Part shown: piece by piece, positions 22,771-32,438 of the stretch | Position numbering within the stretch: the first letter of the stretch is position 1 | How the letters are laid out: each line of letters starts with the position of its first letter | NCBI GenBank assembly: GCA_029582265.1 | Contig: CM055828.1 | Span: 18,095,728-18,159,727 of the forward strand | Length of the DNA stretch: 64,000 nt | Direction: 5' to 3' | DNA from: Zoroaster sp. YZ-2022 | Taxonomy: Eukaryota > Echinodermata > Asteroidea > Forcipulatida > Zoroasteridae | Program-made: the position numbers and the translations under genes | Notes under the pieces: generated by a model | The model's database searches: none | What the model was told of the DNA's origin: nothing | Seen by the model: only the letters and a program-made list of their open reading frames with translations

Positions 22771-23070
22771 ATGACGACGAGAGCGATGATTCCATGCGAA
22801 TGGCTTTTAGTTGGCAAAACAGAAAAGTGTTGTAGACTAAGTGTGTGTGGTGATGTATTTTGTCCACTTCATTTGTGGCGTATTCGACATGGTGCAAGTA
22901 TACTCGATGCATGTAGAAGATGTAAAAATGGCACAAAAACACCAATAAATTTATGTACGAAATGCGTTAATGTATTAAAAATAAATTATTTAAATTTCGT
23001 TGAATTAAAAGCTAGACGACATTATACTATAGCGATGAGAGAGTTGGTTAAAAAGACTCTACGTTTATAG
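22771..23070 (+). CDS. Small cysteine-rich zinc-binding protein
   Basis: The intact 99-residue frame has cysteine/histidine clusters PCEWLLVGKTEKCC, VCGDVFCPLHLW, ACRRC and LCTKC. These suggest two zinc sites, one of the C...CxxH type seen in small DNA-virus and Polinton proteins. A regulatory or nucleic-acid binding role is inferred. An ATG 13 bases upstream (22,758) is in another frame and yields only about 25 residues. The gene follows the internal promoter module and is convergent with the next genes, with a hairpin terminator between. Confidence 0.6.
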   Translation: MTTRAMIPCEWLLVGKTEKCCRLSVCGDVFCPLHLWRIRHGASILDACRRCKNGTKTPINLCTKCVNVLKINYLNFVELKARRHYTIAMRELVKKTLRL

Positions 23071-23117
23071 TGGCTAAAAATTTAAATTATACGGGGGAGG
23101 TCTATCAGTTACTCTTA

Positions 23118-23147
23118 CCCGCTCCGCTATTTGCGAAGCGGGTTTTT
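23118..23147. terminator. GC-rich hairpin and T-run between convergent genes
   Basis: CCCGCTCCGC (23,118-23,127) pairs with GCGAAGCGGG (23,133-23,142) with one mismatch across a five-base loop and is followed by TTTTT. It is one of three such hairpins, one at each convergent junction of the element. Confidence 0.55.
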
Positions 23148-23177
23148 GATTATAATAAGATTTATTTACACTAAAGT

Positions 23178-23801
23178 TTATTTTAAATTCATAATTTTTT
23201 CTATAAGATCTTTGTTTTGTTGATCTAAATTAACATTTAGTTTTTTATCGACATTATCATTTTTAGGAGCTGCGGGTAGAGCCGCCGTACGAATATTTTC
23301 TTTCATTTGAGAAAATTTATCTCGTTCTTCGCAGATGAGTAAAAATTCATCTTGGGTAATGACACCGTCTTCGATCGCTTTTGAAACGTGGTTTTAGATC
23401 GTGTTGAGTTTAGACGATGCTAAAACTCTAATTTCATCGTGTTTTTTAGCTTTTTTAGATAATTTATATTTCGCGTATCTGAGAGCAAACGCCACACCAC
23501 CCAACCCTAAAGCTAAACCTTCTAAAACAAGCCCAACCGGCGCTGCTATAACGGTGGCGATACTCGCGATTCCAATAGCTCCTGCTCCCATACAACCCAA
23601 TTCAGCGAGAGTTTCTACGATACTACAAGCGTTGATAATTTTATTATATTTTTTATATACGGCTTCGCGCTCATTTCTTTCGATTCGTAATTCTTTTTGA
23701 ATGTTATCTATTTTTTGCAAACGAAATGTTTTAGTATCATTATCCGTCATAGGTCGTAAATTTGGATAAAGTACATTCGTTGATTCTATAGGTACGCTCA
23801 T
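23178..23801 (-). pseudogene. Polinton membrane protein with glycine-rich hydrophobic pair, frameshifted
   Basis: The open frame starts at 23,801 and runs for 135 residues with an N-terminal basic coiled-coil region (IQKELRIERNEREAVYKKYN). Two hydrophobic segments follow (AELGCMGAGAIGIASIATVI and VGLVLEGLALGLGGVAFALR), then a basic KLSKKAKKHDEIRVLASSKL stretch. A frameshift near 23,400 moves the remaining roughly 70 residues (IEDGVITQDEFLLICEERDK onward) to another frame ending at 23,178. I recognise the family as recurrent in invertebrate Polintons. Function is unknown, and a membrane-active virion protein is one guess. Its promoter-like TTTACTATTAATAG lies just upstream and the start overlaps the stop of the upstream gene (ATGA). 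Confidence 0.65.
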
Positions 23802-24135
23802 TGTTTTCTATTAATAGTAAAAGATTTAAAAAAATCTACTTTAGAAAGTTTTTCTCGAAATTGTTGTGCTTTTTCATGAATGTCAGGCATGGCATATACA
23901 GCAGCAGCAGCATAGCTTAGTGCAATTGCCAGACCAAACGTTGTTATCATTTTTACGTAGTTGAAAGTTTGGATGAAATCATCTAAATCTTCGCACGTTT
24001 CATTGATTTCATTAATTTTTTCATATACAACCTCACGTTGGTTTTTTCTGCTTGTAATTCTTTTTGAATGTCGTTTTCTTTTTGTAAGCGTTCCACTTCA
24101 CAGCGAATCAAGTCTTGGATATTATCTGTAGTTAT
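23798..24135 (-). pseudogene. Paralogue of the membrane protein, no start codon and frameshifted
   Basis: The frame reads from an ATA (24,135) exactly where the downstream paralogue has its ATG after AATAGAAAACA. It carries RLQKENDIQKELQAE, similar to RLQKIDNIQKELRIE of the neighbour. After a frameshift near 24,045 it continues through VVYEKINEINETCEDLDDF and one hydrophobic segment (MITTFGLAIALSYAAAAVYA) to a TGA overlapping the next gene's ATG. A second TTTACTATTAATAG motif precedes it. It is a decayed tandem duplicate. Confidence 0.6.
23804..23826 (-). promoter_or_regulatory. TTTACTATTAATAG motif before the membrane-protein gene
   Basis: On the minus strand TTTACTATTAATAGAAAACA directly precedes the ATG. 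CTATTAATAG is a perfect palindrome and shares TTTACTATT with the TIR promoter modules. The same motif lies at 24,139-24,156 before the paralogue. Confidence 0.45.
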
Positions 24136-24138
24136 TGT

Positions 24139-24156
24139 TTTCTATTAATAGTAAAG
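24139..24156 (-). promoter_or_regulatory. TTTACTATTAATAG motif before the paralogue
   Basis: The sequence and spacing match 23,804-23,826, immediately upstream of the degenerate start codon. Confidence 0.45.
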
Positions 24157-24175
24157 ATTATTTTTTTTAAACTTT

Positions 24176-24691
24176 TTAATCTGCGGGGAAAGTATTAATT
24201 GGAATTTTTAAAACTTTTATTTCGTAGCATATTCCCGTATTCAAAGCACCAAAAAAAGTAGCTTGAAAATAGATTTTGGCATAATTTCTATAATAATTTG
24301 AAAGGAAACATATTACACATTCTAAATAACGCGGTTCATTTGAAAAAGAAAAGTTATCACCTTCAGGGAAAATAATTCGATTTCTTACTGTTTTATCATC
24401 TTCGTCAAATTGTTCACTTTTTACTATAGAATAAGAATTATTTTCACCTCTATGACTTTTTGCATAGAATGAATACAATAATAAATCTTGAACAAAAACA
24501 TTTATTCGATTTTGATACCAATACATTTCAAAGCTTAAATTATATAAATAATCAAAAGAAGATAAAGATAGAGTATATACAAGTTCACTAGGACTGATAT
24601 ATCCAGTATCTTCAAAGATGAAGATTTTATTGTTATGACTCTCTCCGCTTTTTTGACTATCGCTACGAAAAGGTCCATAAATACTCGCCAT
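24176..24691 (-). CDS. Unassigned Polinton protein, tandem paralogue 1
   Basis: The intact 171-residue frame begins MASIYGPFRSD and ends ATFFGALNTGICYEIKVLKI. The interior is rich in aromatic residues and predicted beta strands, with no signal peptide. Its end closely resembles the next gene (ATFFDALNSKICFNIKIKS) and its start resembles MASIYGPPRT of that gene, so the two are a tandem duplication. Both lie directly downstream of the penton-like gene on the same strand, so a capsid or fibre-like accessory role is possible. I do not recognise the family beyond this. Confidence 0.6.
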   Translation of the reverse strand: MASIYGPFRSDSQKSGESHNNKIFIFEDTGYISPSELVYTLSLSSFDYLYNLSFEMYWYQNRINVFVQDLLLYSFYAKSHRGENNSYSIVKSEQFDEDDKTVRNRIIFPEGDNFSFSNEPRYLECVICFLSNYYRNYAKIYFQATFFGALNTGICYEIKVLKIPINTFPAD

Positions 24692-24710
24692 ATTTATATA
24701 ATTTCTAGAT

Positions 24711-25742
24711 TTAATTTAATGGTAAACTTTTAATTTTTATATTGAAACAGATTTTAGAATTTAGCGCATCGAAAAAGGTTGCCTCTACAAAAACCTTTTG
24801 AACATTTCGCATTTTAAAACACATTTCGTATTTTAAATGCGACATTTCATCATCGATAAAATAAAATCTATTATTTAGCGCTGGAGAAGGAATATAATAA
24901 ACGTCAGCCGCATAATCACGCGTAGCCGAATATGAAGTAAAAATATTAGCTTTTGTAAAATTTACAAAAAGAGAGCAGTACGTTGGCGCTTCGTTAAACA
25001 TGAAAAAGGGTAGTTTAGACGTAGCCCACCATCTGAGTATGACGTTAAATTTTTCGACTATAGGTAACGTTTGTAAAATTTCATCTCTGTTAATATATCC
25101 GTGGTGTTCATAAATTTCACCATAGTGAGAGATTGTTTGTACAATTTCGTCTCTATATGGAGTGTCGTGGCCGAGCGGTCTAGCGCACCGAACTCAAGTT
25201 CTGGTGTTGCCAGCAGCAGGGTGTGGGTTCGAGCCCCGGTCGTGACACTTGTGTCCTTGAGCAAGGTACTTAACCATAATTGCTTCGTCCTTCGGATGGG
25301 ACGTAAAGCCGTAGGTCCCGTGTGTTGTATAATGCACGTAAAGTGGATTGTCGTGCGGTCTAGCGCACTGAACTCAAGTTCTGGTGTTGCCAGCAGCAGA
25401 GTGTGGGTTCGAGCCCCGGCCGTGACACCTGTGTCCTTGAGCAAGACACTTAACCATAATTGCTTCTCTCCACCCAGGGGTTAAATGGGTACATGTGAAG
25501 GCAGAGATGGTTTGCTCTATATGCGCTAGAAATGGCAGCAATTGAGCTGTATACTCCCCAGGGAGCTGAGATGGTTTCAGGAATGATTTATGAGCCTTAT
25601 GAGCCTTATGAGCAGGGATAATAATATAATGCGCCTTGAGCGCCACTTAGTTGGTGGATACGTGCGCTATATAAATCTATACATTATTATTATCTTTAGC
25701 AGCTACGCCGCTCGTTCGAGGAGGCCCATAAATGCTCGCCAT
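24711..25742 (-). pseudogene. Unassigned Polinton protein, paralogue 2, split by a SINE
   Basis: The gene starts at 25,742 (MASIYGPPRTS) but after about 17 codons is interrupted by the dimeric SINE at 25,161-25,692. Coding resumes on the other side (GEIYEHHGYINRDEILQTLP and onward) and stays open to the stop at 24,711. The internal ATG at 25,001 only marks a nested frame. Apart from the insertion the gene looks intact, so the SINE alone disabled it. It starts about 3 bases after the penton-like gene's stop. Confidence 0.75.
25161..25692 (+). mobile_element. Dimeric tRNA-Leu SINE inserted in a Polinton gene
   Basis: Two tRNA-like heads (from 25,162 and from about 25,350), each with A box (GGCCGAGCGGTCTAG in the first) and B box (GGGTTCGAGCCCC), precede a body of about 240 bp and an ATTATTATTAT tail. 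The sequence is nearly the reverse complement of 18,236-18,771. I found no clear target-site duplication. The second head has lost the GGCCGA part of its A box. Confidence 0.85.
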
Positions 25743-25744
25743 AT

Positions 25745-26424
25745 TTATATAATTTCTAGATTTAAAATAACGGGGAAACCGTGATTATGTATGTCTCTAC
25801 CCTTTGAATCTTTAAGTTGAAAGCTCAATGCGTTAAAAGTACCGACTTTAAGCTTTTTCATTAATGGATTTTTATATTCCATCCACATACTTTCTCCGAA
25901 TGATTTACGTTGCAAGGGAAAAGCGTTTACAATAGTACAAGGTTTACCGTTGAAATAATTTTCGGTCGTAGAAATTTGATCGCAATGAATGTATAGAATT
26001 TAAAAAAGTTGTACATCAATTTTTTTTTACTATATTCTCCCACAGTTAGAAATTCGTTGTGAAGCCCGAGTAAATTAGCTAACCCAGATGTAAATTTGAC
26101 GGATTTGTTTTCTTGAGTCAAATTTAGCAAGAAAAAACCTGTTGTTTTATCGATGGTGAACGTGATCCAAGACGCATCTTTTACTATAATATTGATAATT
26201 TCGTTAATGTTGTAAAGTCCCGGTTCGATAAACTTTACGACATCTTGTCGCTCACCCACCGTACGATAAATTATTCTTTCTTTTTTACGCACGTTGTAAT
26301 ATCCCACCCAAATGTTTACGCTATGTAATGATATCGTAAGATTACCCTCGCGATTATCGATGACGTCATTTAATTGAACCAACCCGCCATTTTTTTCAAT
26401 TTCGATTTCAAAGGTATGATACAT
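25745..26424 (-). pseudogene. Penton-like minor capsid protein, frameshifted
   Basis: The N-terminal frame (26,424-about 25,990) has an FEIEIEKNGGL start, INIWVGYYN-like strand content and LANLLGLHNEFL. A frameshift near 25,990 moves the rest to another frame with LYIHCDQIS, NYFNGKPCTIVNAFP, SFGESMWMEY and LKVGTFNALSFQL. The YIHCD and late beta-strand pattern identify the single-jelly-roll minor capsid protein of Polintons and adintoviruses, which forms capsid vertices. It is divergent with the 26,460 gene across a 35 bp AT-rich spacer and is followed closely by the two MASIYGP paralogues. Confidence 0.75.
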
Positions 26425-26459
26425 TTTATTATTAAAAATTTATAATTTTAAATAATAAA

Positions 26460-27876
26460 ATGACATTTCCATTAGCGTTTCGGAGTAATTTTTCATTTCC
26501 ATATAAGCAATCTGGAAATTTTAACGCGCCTCAGAATTTTAATGCTAGCGATTTGACGAGTATAAAAATTTATATCAACGAGACAGAGTTTTTTAGCGCA
26601 GAACTCGTTAATCCATTTCAAAATTATGTGTTACCTCACGTTGATAGCAACGATGTTGTAAATGATTGGCATTCTAACCCGCTAAAATTTTATCAAAATC
26701 AAATAAATTTTGTAACGTATTGCAGTACAACGAGATGCGGTGTGGGTTGTGAACATTTAAATCATTCAAACTTGGTGATTCGTAGTTTTTTTTAGATTTC
26801 ACGTACATTATCAAATTAGACGAATGCTCAAAGAAATGAGTTGTCCTACATCTTTTTCAAATTTGTATGACGCGTTTGCCAACAATATAGACATTAGCGC
26901 GTACAATAGACTATGTAATGAATTTCACCTCGCAATATCGGATAATTGGAAACAACGAGTAGATAAAAACTCTAACGGATTGGGAACGGCTTATTATTTG
27001 AACATTTACGGCTACATTCCAGTGCCAGGGAAAAACTATGACAATTCAACTTTGTTTCATCAAAACAATAAAAGGATGGATTTTGATAAAGAAAATGTTA
27101 ATCTTGATAAAGTGAATAGCGTTAATGATATTGGGGGTTCGTACGTTGTTGAATACATTTCTCAATCTGAACCCGTTGAAACAGCGTGGACTAAATTTAT
27201 ATTGTCTTTGGGATTAGCTAAAGGTTTTACGGATGTCGGTACAGAACGCATAAACGACTCTATAAGAACCTACGTTTACGCATTATTGGGAGCTCAAGTA
27301 CGAGTTAAAAGTGGATTTCTTACACCCAGCACCGGTTTAGACGCGCAGCGTGAATTTATAAATATAGTGGATGCCGAGATTGATTCTCCGGTCGATTTAC
27401 AATCTTCTATTCAACGATATCAAGATAATTTACAATACGCTCGTTCTCAATTAAACTTTGCTATCGGAGAAAATGTATACATGATGCCGAGCGATATGAA
27501 TTTACGAATAGGCACGTATGCAGGATACAACAATAATATATTAATCGCGACGAGTGATTTATCTCTAGGTTCAAATTTAGATACAAATTCAGAACCCGTT
27601 CCTCATCCTATTCCACCTTCACAATCAACGCCACCGTTAACCGCTAAGCACGCTAGCGAAGCTGTAGAAGAATCTAATGATCTAGTATCGAGCCCTACAA
27701 CAACGAGTGTGCAAGAATCTCCCTCTACAATAACCCAAGACTCTTTGGAAGCTACAATAACTCAAGACCCTTTAAAAGAATCGCGCGACAACCACCAAGA
27801 AGAAAAAAATGCTTTAATTATTGGTTTTGCGATTTTAAGTGGACTTGGTGTTATGATTTACGAATTGCTATTCTAG
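26460..27876 (+). pseudogene. Polinton structural-type protein with C-terminal membrane anchor, frameshifted
   Basis: The first frame (26,460-26,795) starts MTFPLAFRSNFSFPYKQSG. A shift in a run of eight T (about 26,787-26,794) leads into the second frame (to 27,876). That frame has a beta-rich middle, a conserved-looking RINDSIRTYVYALLGAQVR and YMMPSDMNLRIGTYAGYNNN, a Pro/Ser/Thr-rich stretch (about residues 250-320 of the second frame) and a C-terminal hydrophobic anchor (ALIIGFAILSGLGVMIYELL). I recognise it as a recurrent Polinton protein without known function. A virion surface or fibre-like role is a guess. It ends within a hairpin shared with the convergent gene. Confidence 0.65.
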
Positions 27877-27906
27877 CGTTAGCACCGCTAAGGCTAGAGT
27901 TTTTTC
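27873..27906. terminator. Hairpin containing both stop codons of convergent genes
   Basis: CTAGCGTTAGC (27,873-27,883) and GCTAAGGCTAG (27,887-27,897) pair over 11 positions with one mismatch around a three-base loop. The arms include the TAG stops of both flanking genes. A T-run follows at 27,900-27,906. Confidence 0.6.
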
Positions 27907-29631
27907 TGCACGTAAGTTAAAATTAAAACTCCAACCCCCGTCAAAGCTAGCCACAAATGTTCCGCCGTCCACGTGACGATGCTCAGTGGCGGACCGTCAG
28001 GGGGGACTGGGGGGGCAGCCGTCCCCCGGCCCGGAGGGGGGGCCCGGACCCCCTCCCCAAAGAAAAAAAAAAAAATTAACATTCTGGTGGAGGGGGGTGG
28101 GGGGGGGGTGGGGGGGGGGGTGGGTGGGGGGACCGGGCCCGAGCTGGAACTTACACAAATCAACCGGGCCCTTTCTTTATTTTGAGCTCCCCTGAAAACA
28201 TGAAGTGTAATCATGACGGGTCTCTCGGAAATCACGTGTGGTTAGGGAATGATGCCTGGGGGGGGGGGGGAGGGGGCCGACCGTGCGCTCTGCCCCCCGG
28301 CCCGGCGGTAACTTGTTCCGCTACTGACGATGCTAGAAGCTGTTTTAAATAACCAACTTATAACCGCACCGATAATACTCGGTAAAGCGGCTAAAGCTTT
28401 TTCTCCTAGTTTAGCTAATACACTCGCTAGATTTTTTAATGTTTTTTGTATCCACTCTTTTACACCGTCACCGCTAGGCGTAGGTTCTGGCAGTGTAGGT
28501 ATAGGTTTTGGTAAAACTGAATTTACAGTTTTACCGATCGATGTTACGATGGCGACGATGGTCATACTAAAAGCCGTTAATATACTGACGATCGTTATAC
28601 CTTGTTCTCTAAATAAAGTTTTAATTCTTTCACCTAACGTTTTATCTATATTTTTTATTCTATATAACGTTTCTTTTATTCTATTGATTTGACTATTACT
28701 CTTATCATCAAACGTGTATATTTGTTCTTTAATCACTGATATTTCGTCTAATAATTCTTGCTCTCGTTGTACAAGTTGTTCCATCGCATTTTCATCTCCT
28801 ACATCATTATTAGCGATTCGTTCTCTAACTGTTGTTAATTCTTTGTTTCGTGTATACAATTCAGCTTCAAATTTTAATTTTTGTCCTTTTTGTTTTCATA
28901 AGATCAACGTAACCTACTATTTCACGGTATACATTCATTTCCTCTCGAGTTTCTGCTTGTATAGAGAGAACTCTAATATATTCTTCAATCGCATCTACAG
29001 CCTTATTTACTCGTAGATCACTCATTTCAATACCATTGGCGTCGTAAAACTGTTCATCCTCTTCTTCTTCTTGAGCTGGTGTAGGTGGTGTTGGTAGCTT
29101 TCGACTTGCTTTTTTCCTAACTGATGGACTTTCTAGCCTTTTTAAAGTTTCATCTGTTTTTTCTAGTATTTTTTTTGATATTTTTGGTTTGGTTGCACTC
29201 CAGTCTTTTATACCAAATTGCTCTCTCATGAATCTAGTCGGGCTAAAGCCAGCCGCTTTGGCTCTACCGGCTATTGTACTTAACGCAGCAAAGGTTCTGG
29301 GTTTATTCTCATACGTCAACTTGACGCTTGAGGCATTATCGTCTCTATAATATATACCATCGTTAAGTACGTGAAATTTTTCCCGTTCCGGCTGTTTGTT
29401 TAATTTCCAGCCTTGATTTTTAACCATAGTATAAAAATCATCAACTCGTTGACTCTCTGATGATCTTAGCGTTAAAGTAGTATCACCACGTAAATTATTT
29501 AATCTTTCTAAATCTCTTTGTCTTTCCATTTCAAAGGACAAAGTATAATCTCCTTCACTTAGTTCATTATCATCGTCAAGATTTTGTAATAACGGATCCG
29601 CCTCTATAAGATCATGTCCTCCTGCTGCCAT
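27894..29631 (-). pseudogene. Large Polinton coiled-coil/membrane protein, frameshifted and MITE-split
   Basis: The frame from 29,631 (MAAGGHDLIEADPLLQN) is acidic, then basic, with an acidic EEEEDE run and helical coil. A frameshift near 28,865 leads to LYTRNKELTTVRERIANNDV, long coiled coil, and REQGITIVSILTAFSMTIVA (hydrophobic). Further hydrophobic segments (LPSIIGAVISWLFKTASSIV) follow. A hAT-type MITE (27,984-28,326) then cuts the gene, and the last 25 or so residues (AEHLWLALTGVGVLILTYVQ) lie beyond it. I recognise this as a recurrent Polinton protein. Coil plus membrane segments suggest a virion or membrane-remodelling role, unproven. Confidence 0.75.
27984..28326. mobile_element. hAT-type MITE with perfect 8 bp TSD
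   Basis: The element is 343 bp and very G/C-run rich. It begins CAGTGGCGGA and its right end is the complement of CAGTAGCGGA. It is flanked by ACGATGCT on both sides (27,976-27,983 and 28,327-28,334). An 8 bp duplication and CAG-starting termini are typical of hAT transposons. It carries no transposase. It splits the gene at 27,894-29,631, so it arrived after the Polinton. Confidence 0.9.
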
Positions 29632-29638
29632 TTTATAA

Positions 29639-30070
29639 TTACTTTTTATCTTTTTTTAATAATTTATAACTCACGTAACCTACAGCACTCATTCCTAAAA
29701 TAATGAATATGATTTCTCGCGTTTTTTGATCTTCGCTAGGAACGTAAAAATCTGTAAGTTTGGGTTCGTTGTATAAATCTTCTGGTAAATCAAATTGTTC
29801 ACCCGTAACTCGTGAATATTCATTCATCGCTTCGTCAATGTTATTAAACGTTCTTACAGCGCTCGATTCTTTTTGTATTTTTTCATTTAAATAATCTAGA
29901 TATTTTAAACGCTTTTTACTAAATTCATCTCTGGCTTTCGAAAGTTGTTCTATCGCTAAATCGTGTCTTTTTTGTTCTTCATGACCACCTCGAGAAAATA
30001 ACAAAATTGATCCGGTAAATGCTAACGCGTTGACTACCGCGCCTCCAATCATCATCGCTACACTCACCAT
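29639..30070 (-). CDS. Polinton two-span membrane protein
   Basis: The intact 143-residue frame has an N-terminal hydrophobic segment (VSVAMMIGGAVVNALAFTGS), a coiled-coil middle (EEQKRHDLAIEQLSKARDEF and following), a PSEDQKT segment and a C-terminal hydrophobic anchor (IIFIILGMSAVGYVSYKLL) with a KKDKK tail. I recognise it as a recurrent Polinton protein of unknown function, probably a virion or inner-membrane component. It starts 55 bp from the divergent major capsid gene and ends 7 bp before the next gene on its strand. Confidence 0.7.
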   Translation of the reverse strand: MVSVAMMIGGAVVNALAFTGSILLFSRGGHEEQKRHDLAIEQLSKARDEFSKKRLKYLDYLNEKIQKESSAVRTFNNIDEAMNEYSRVTGEQFDLPEDLYNEPKLTDFYVPSEDQKTREIIFIILGMSAVGYVSYKLLKKDKK

Positions 30071-30125
30071 TTTAGTTTTAATTTTTAATTTTTTTAATTT
30101 ATTTTATATTTACAAACTATAAAAT

Positions 30126-31399
30126 ATGACTAATACGTACGGAGATGTACTCGATCCATACAGAAGATTAAGAAATCCTTTGGGATTAAAAGGATTGCGT
30201 CAAAAAGTCGTCATTACAAACAATCCGAGCACCATTACCGAAAATCAATTGTTGACGGTTCGTTTTCCAAATTTAGGAATAAATGACGTCATCGTTCCGG
30301 GAACGGTTCGATTAGCTTTCAACATTGATCTTCATTCTGCGGATGATGATACGAGAACGATGGTACAGAATATAGGTAGAGCCATCGTAAAACATATAAT
30401 CATTAAAATGGAAGGAAATGAAATATTTTCATTAGACGATGCGGATGTGTTCAATTGTTATAAAGACGAATGGTTAACGAAAGATCAACGCGAAAATTTA
30501 GCGTATCAAGGAATCGAAACTGCTAACGCAACTAAATTAAGAGTAGGCGCTAGCGACGCGGTTCCCGCGGGCAACGGAGGAAAAGATAAAGCCATCGCGG
30601 ATACATTAAAAAATAGATATCACATTCCGCTCGATTTTGAATTGTTGACCAATCATCAGCCCTACTACCAATCGGGGCTCGGAGATAAATTGACTTACGA
30701 ACTCGTGTTTAATAAATTTTCAAACGTGATTAAAAGCACCGACGATAATGCAAAATATATCATAAGTGGGATTTCTTTAGAATTCCAAGTCGTTCATATG
30801 CCGGAACTCGCTCGAACGATTAAAAATCAATATAGCAACCGTTTGTCGATATTGTTTGATCGCGTTTTAAGACAGAGCGTGACCCCGTTAAACAAACGCG
30901 ATCCGACGTGGAATATAAATTTAAATACCCCGCAAAAAGTATGAAAGGAATATTGTTTTTATTCAAAGAACCCGATGTGAAAGAAACCAACACATTTTAT
31001 AATCCAAAAATCGATAAAGTTTCAATTACCATCGAAGGCGTTCCCAATCAACTCTACGCGCACGGAATGAAAAGGTATCAACATTGGGAAGAAATTCAAA
31101 ATTATTTCGGTGATTCGAACAAACAACACGCTATACAAGTCGTTAAAGCTCTAAATTTATCCAACGTCAAACAAGCCGATTATTTACTCAATCGATACGG
31201 TTTATTTTTAGATATGAGAACGAGCGATGACAATAAAATACACGGAAGCGGAAGACGAGTACAAAACTTATCCGAAGGAATTACCATTCAAATAGATAAA
31301 GAAGCGGAAACCCCGGGTGAATTATACATGTATACTTTTATTATTATGGACGCGCAACTCGTTATAAAAAATGGGCGTTTTGAATCTGTCGATTATTAG
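30126..31399 (+). pseudogene. Major capsid protein (double jelly-roll), one frameshift
   Basis: The N-terminal frame (30,126-30,944) starts MTNTYGDVLDPYRRLRNPLG and contains the beta-rich PNLGINDVIVPGTVRLAFNI and HHIIIKMEGNE-like strands of the first jelly roll. A frameshift near 30,925-30,940 puts the rest (about 30,935-31,399, with KGILFLFKEPDVKETNTFYN and LYMYTFIIMDAQLVIKNG) in another frame. Layout, size (about 420 residues) and position before the ATPase match Polinton/adintovirus hexon-like proteins. TATAAAATATG overlaps the start codon. The shift disables this copy unless it is a sequencing error. Confidence 0.85.
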
Positions 31400-31424
31400 C
31401 ATTAGCTACTAATATTAAAAGGGA

Positions 31425-32045
31425 ATGTTGCCTAAATATCCACACGCTGCATTAATTTGCGGACAAACCGGATGCGGAAAAACTGAATTTGTTTTAAATT
31501 TGTTACAAAAAGAATATTTAAAATATTTCGAAACGATCGTCATATTATGTCCCACCATCGGTGACAACGACACGTATCAAAATAGAAAATGGATTGGGAA
31601 CGACGAGCAAGTGTATGTTAACGATTAAAAAAATTATACGTTAAACAAAGCGATAGAAATGTATAGCGACATATTCAAAGGATACGAGACGTTGTTTATC
31701 ATCAACGATTGTAGCGCGAGTAAAGATTTGCGATATACAATTTTTTGTCGAGATGAGACGAATGCGTTGGTATACTTGGCTTTTAGCGGTCGACACGCTA
31801 ATCACAGCTGTTGGATCATTTCACAAAAATATAATAGCGTATTAAAAGATTTTAGAGAGCAACTCAAATGGGTGTGTTTATTTTATTGTAAAGATAGAAA
31901 CTCGTTCGAAGATTGTCTTCGAGAAAATGATGTCATACCGACGAAAGAGTTAAGAGAGCAGATGCATGAGAAATTAAAACGAGTCAAACATTGCAAATTG
32001 ATTTTAAAAACGGATCAACCTACCGATTATGCTATTCTAGACTAA
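31425..32045 (+). pseudogene. A32-like genome-packaging ATPase, one in-frame stop
   Basis: Walker A is GQTGCGKTE (residues 13-21). Walker B is LFIINDC (Asp about residue 95). These are the marks of the FtsK/HerA-superfamily packaging ATPase shared by Polintons, adintoviruses and large DNA viruses, which pumps DNA into the capsid. The frame is open over about 206 codons except for one TAA at 31,626-31,628, between the two motifs. It starts 26 bp after the capsid gene on the same strand, consistent with a morphogenesis unit. Confidence 0.85.
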
Positions 32046-32415
32046 ATTACCCTCCATTACTGAATCATTACTGAATCATTACCCTCCATTACTGATTCAT
32101 TACCCTCCATTACTGAATCATTACTGATTCATTACCCTCCATTACTGATTCATTACCCTCCATTACTGAATCATTACTGAATCATTACCCTCCATTACTG
32201 AATCATTACTGAATCATTACCCTCCATTACTGAATCATTACCCTCCATTACTGAATCATTGCCCTCCATTACTGATTCATTACCCTCCATTACTGAATCA
32301 TTACTGAATCATTACCCTCCATTACTGATTCATTACCCTCCATTACTGAATCATTATTGAATCATTACCCTCCATTACTGATTCATTACCCTCCATTACT
32401 GAATCATTACTTAAA
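32046..32415. repeat. Minisatellite inside the Polinton
   Basis: About 370 bp is built from a 20-22 bp unit with core CCCTCCATTACTGA(A/T)TCA, interspersed with an 11 bp half unit ATTACTGAATC, in irregular alternation. It follows the ATPase stop almost at once. No other array exists in the element. It may have replaced coding DNA. Confidence 0.95.
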
Positions 32416-32438
32416 TAAATTATAAATACTTATAATAA

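Noticed and set aside
25162..25245. A functional tRNA-Leu gene
   Set aside because: The head has A and B boxes and a CAA-like anticodon but runs straight into a SINE body, exists in several copies, and its stems carry mismatches.
27877..28235. Proline/glycine-rich small proteins at 27,894-28,235
   Set aside because: They read through the G-run-rich hAT MITE. Only the last 25 or so codons belong to the interrupted Polinton protein.
32046..32415. A CRISPR array
   Set aside because: The 11 and 20-22 bp units are contiguous without unique spacers and sit in an animal mobile element.
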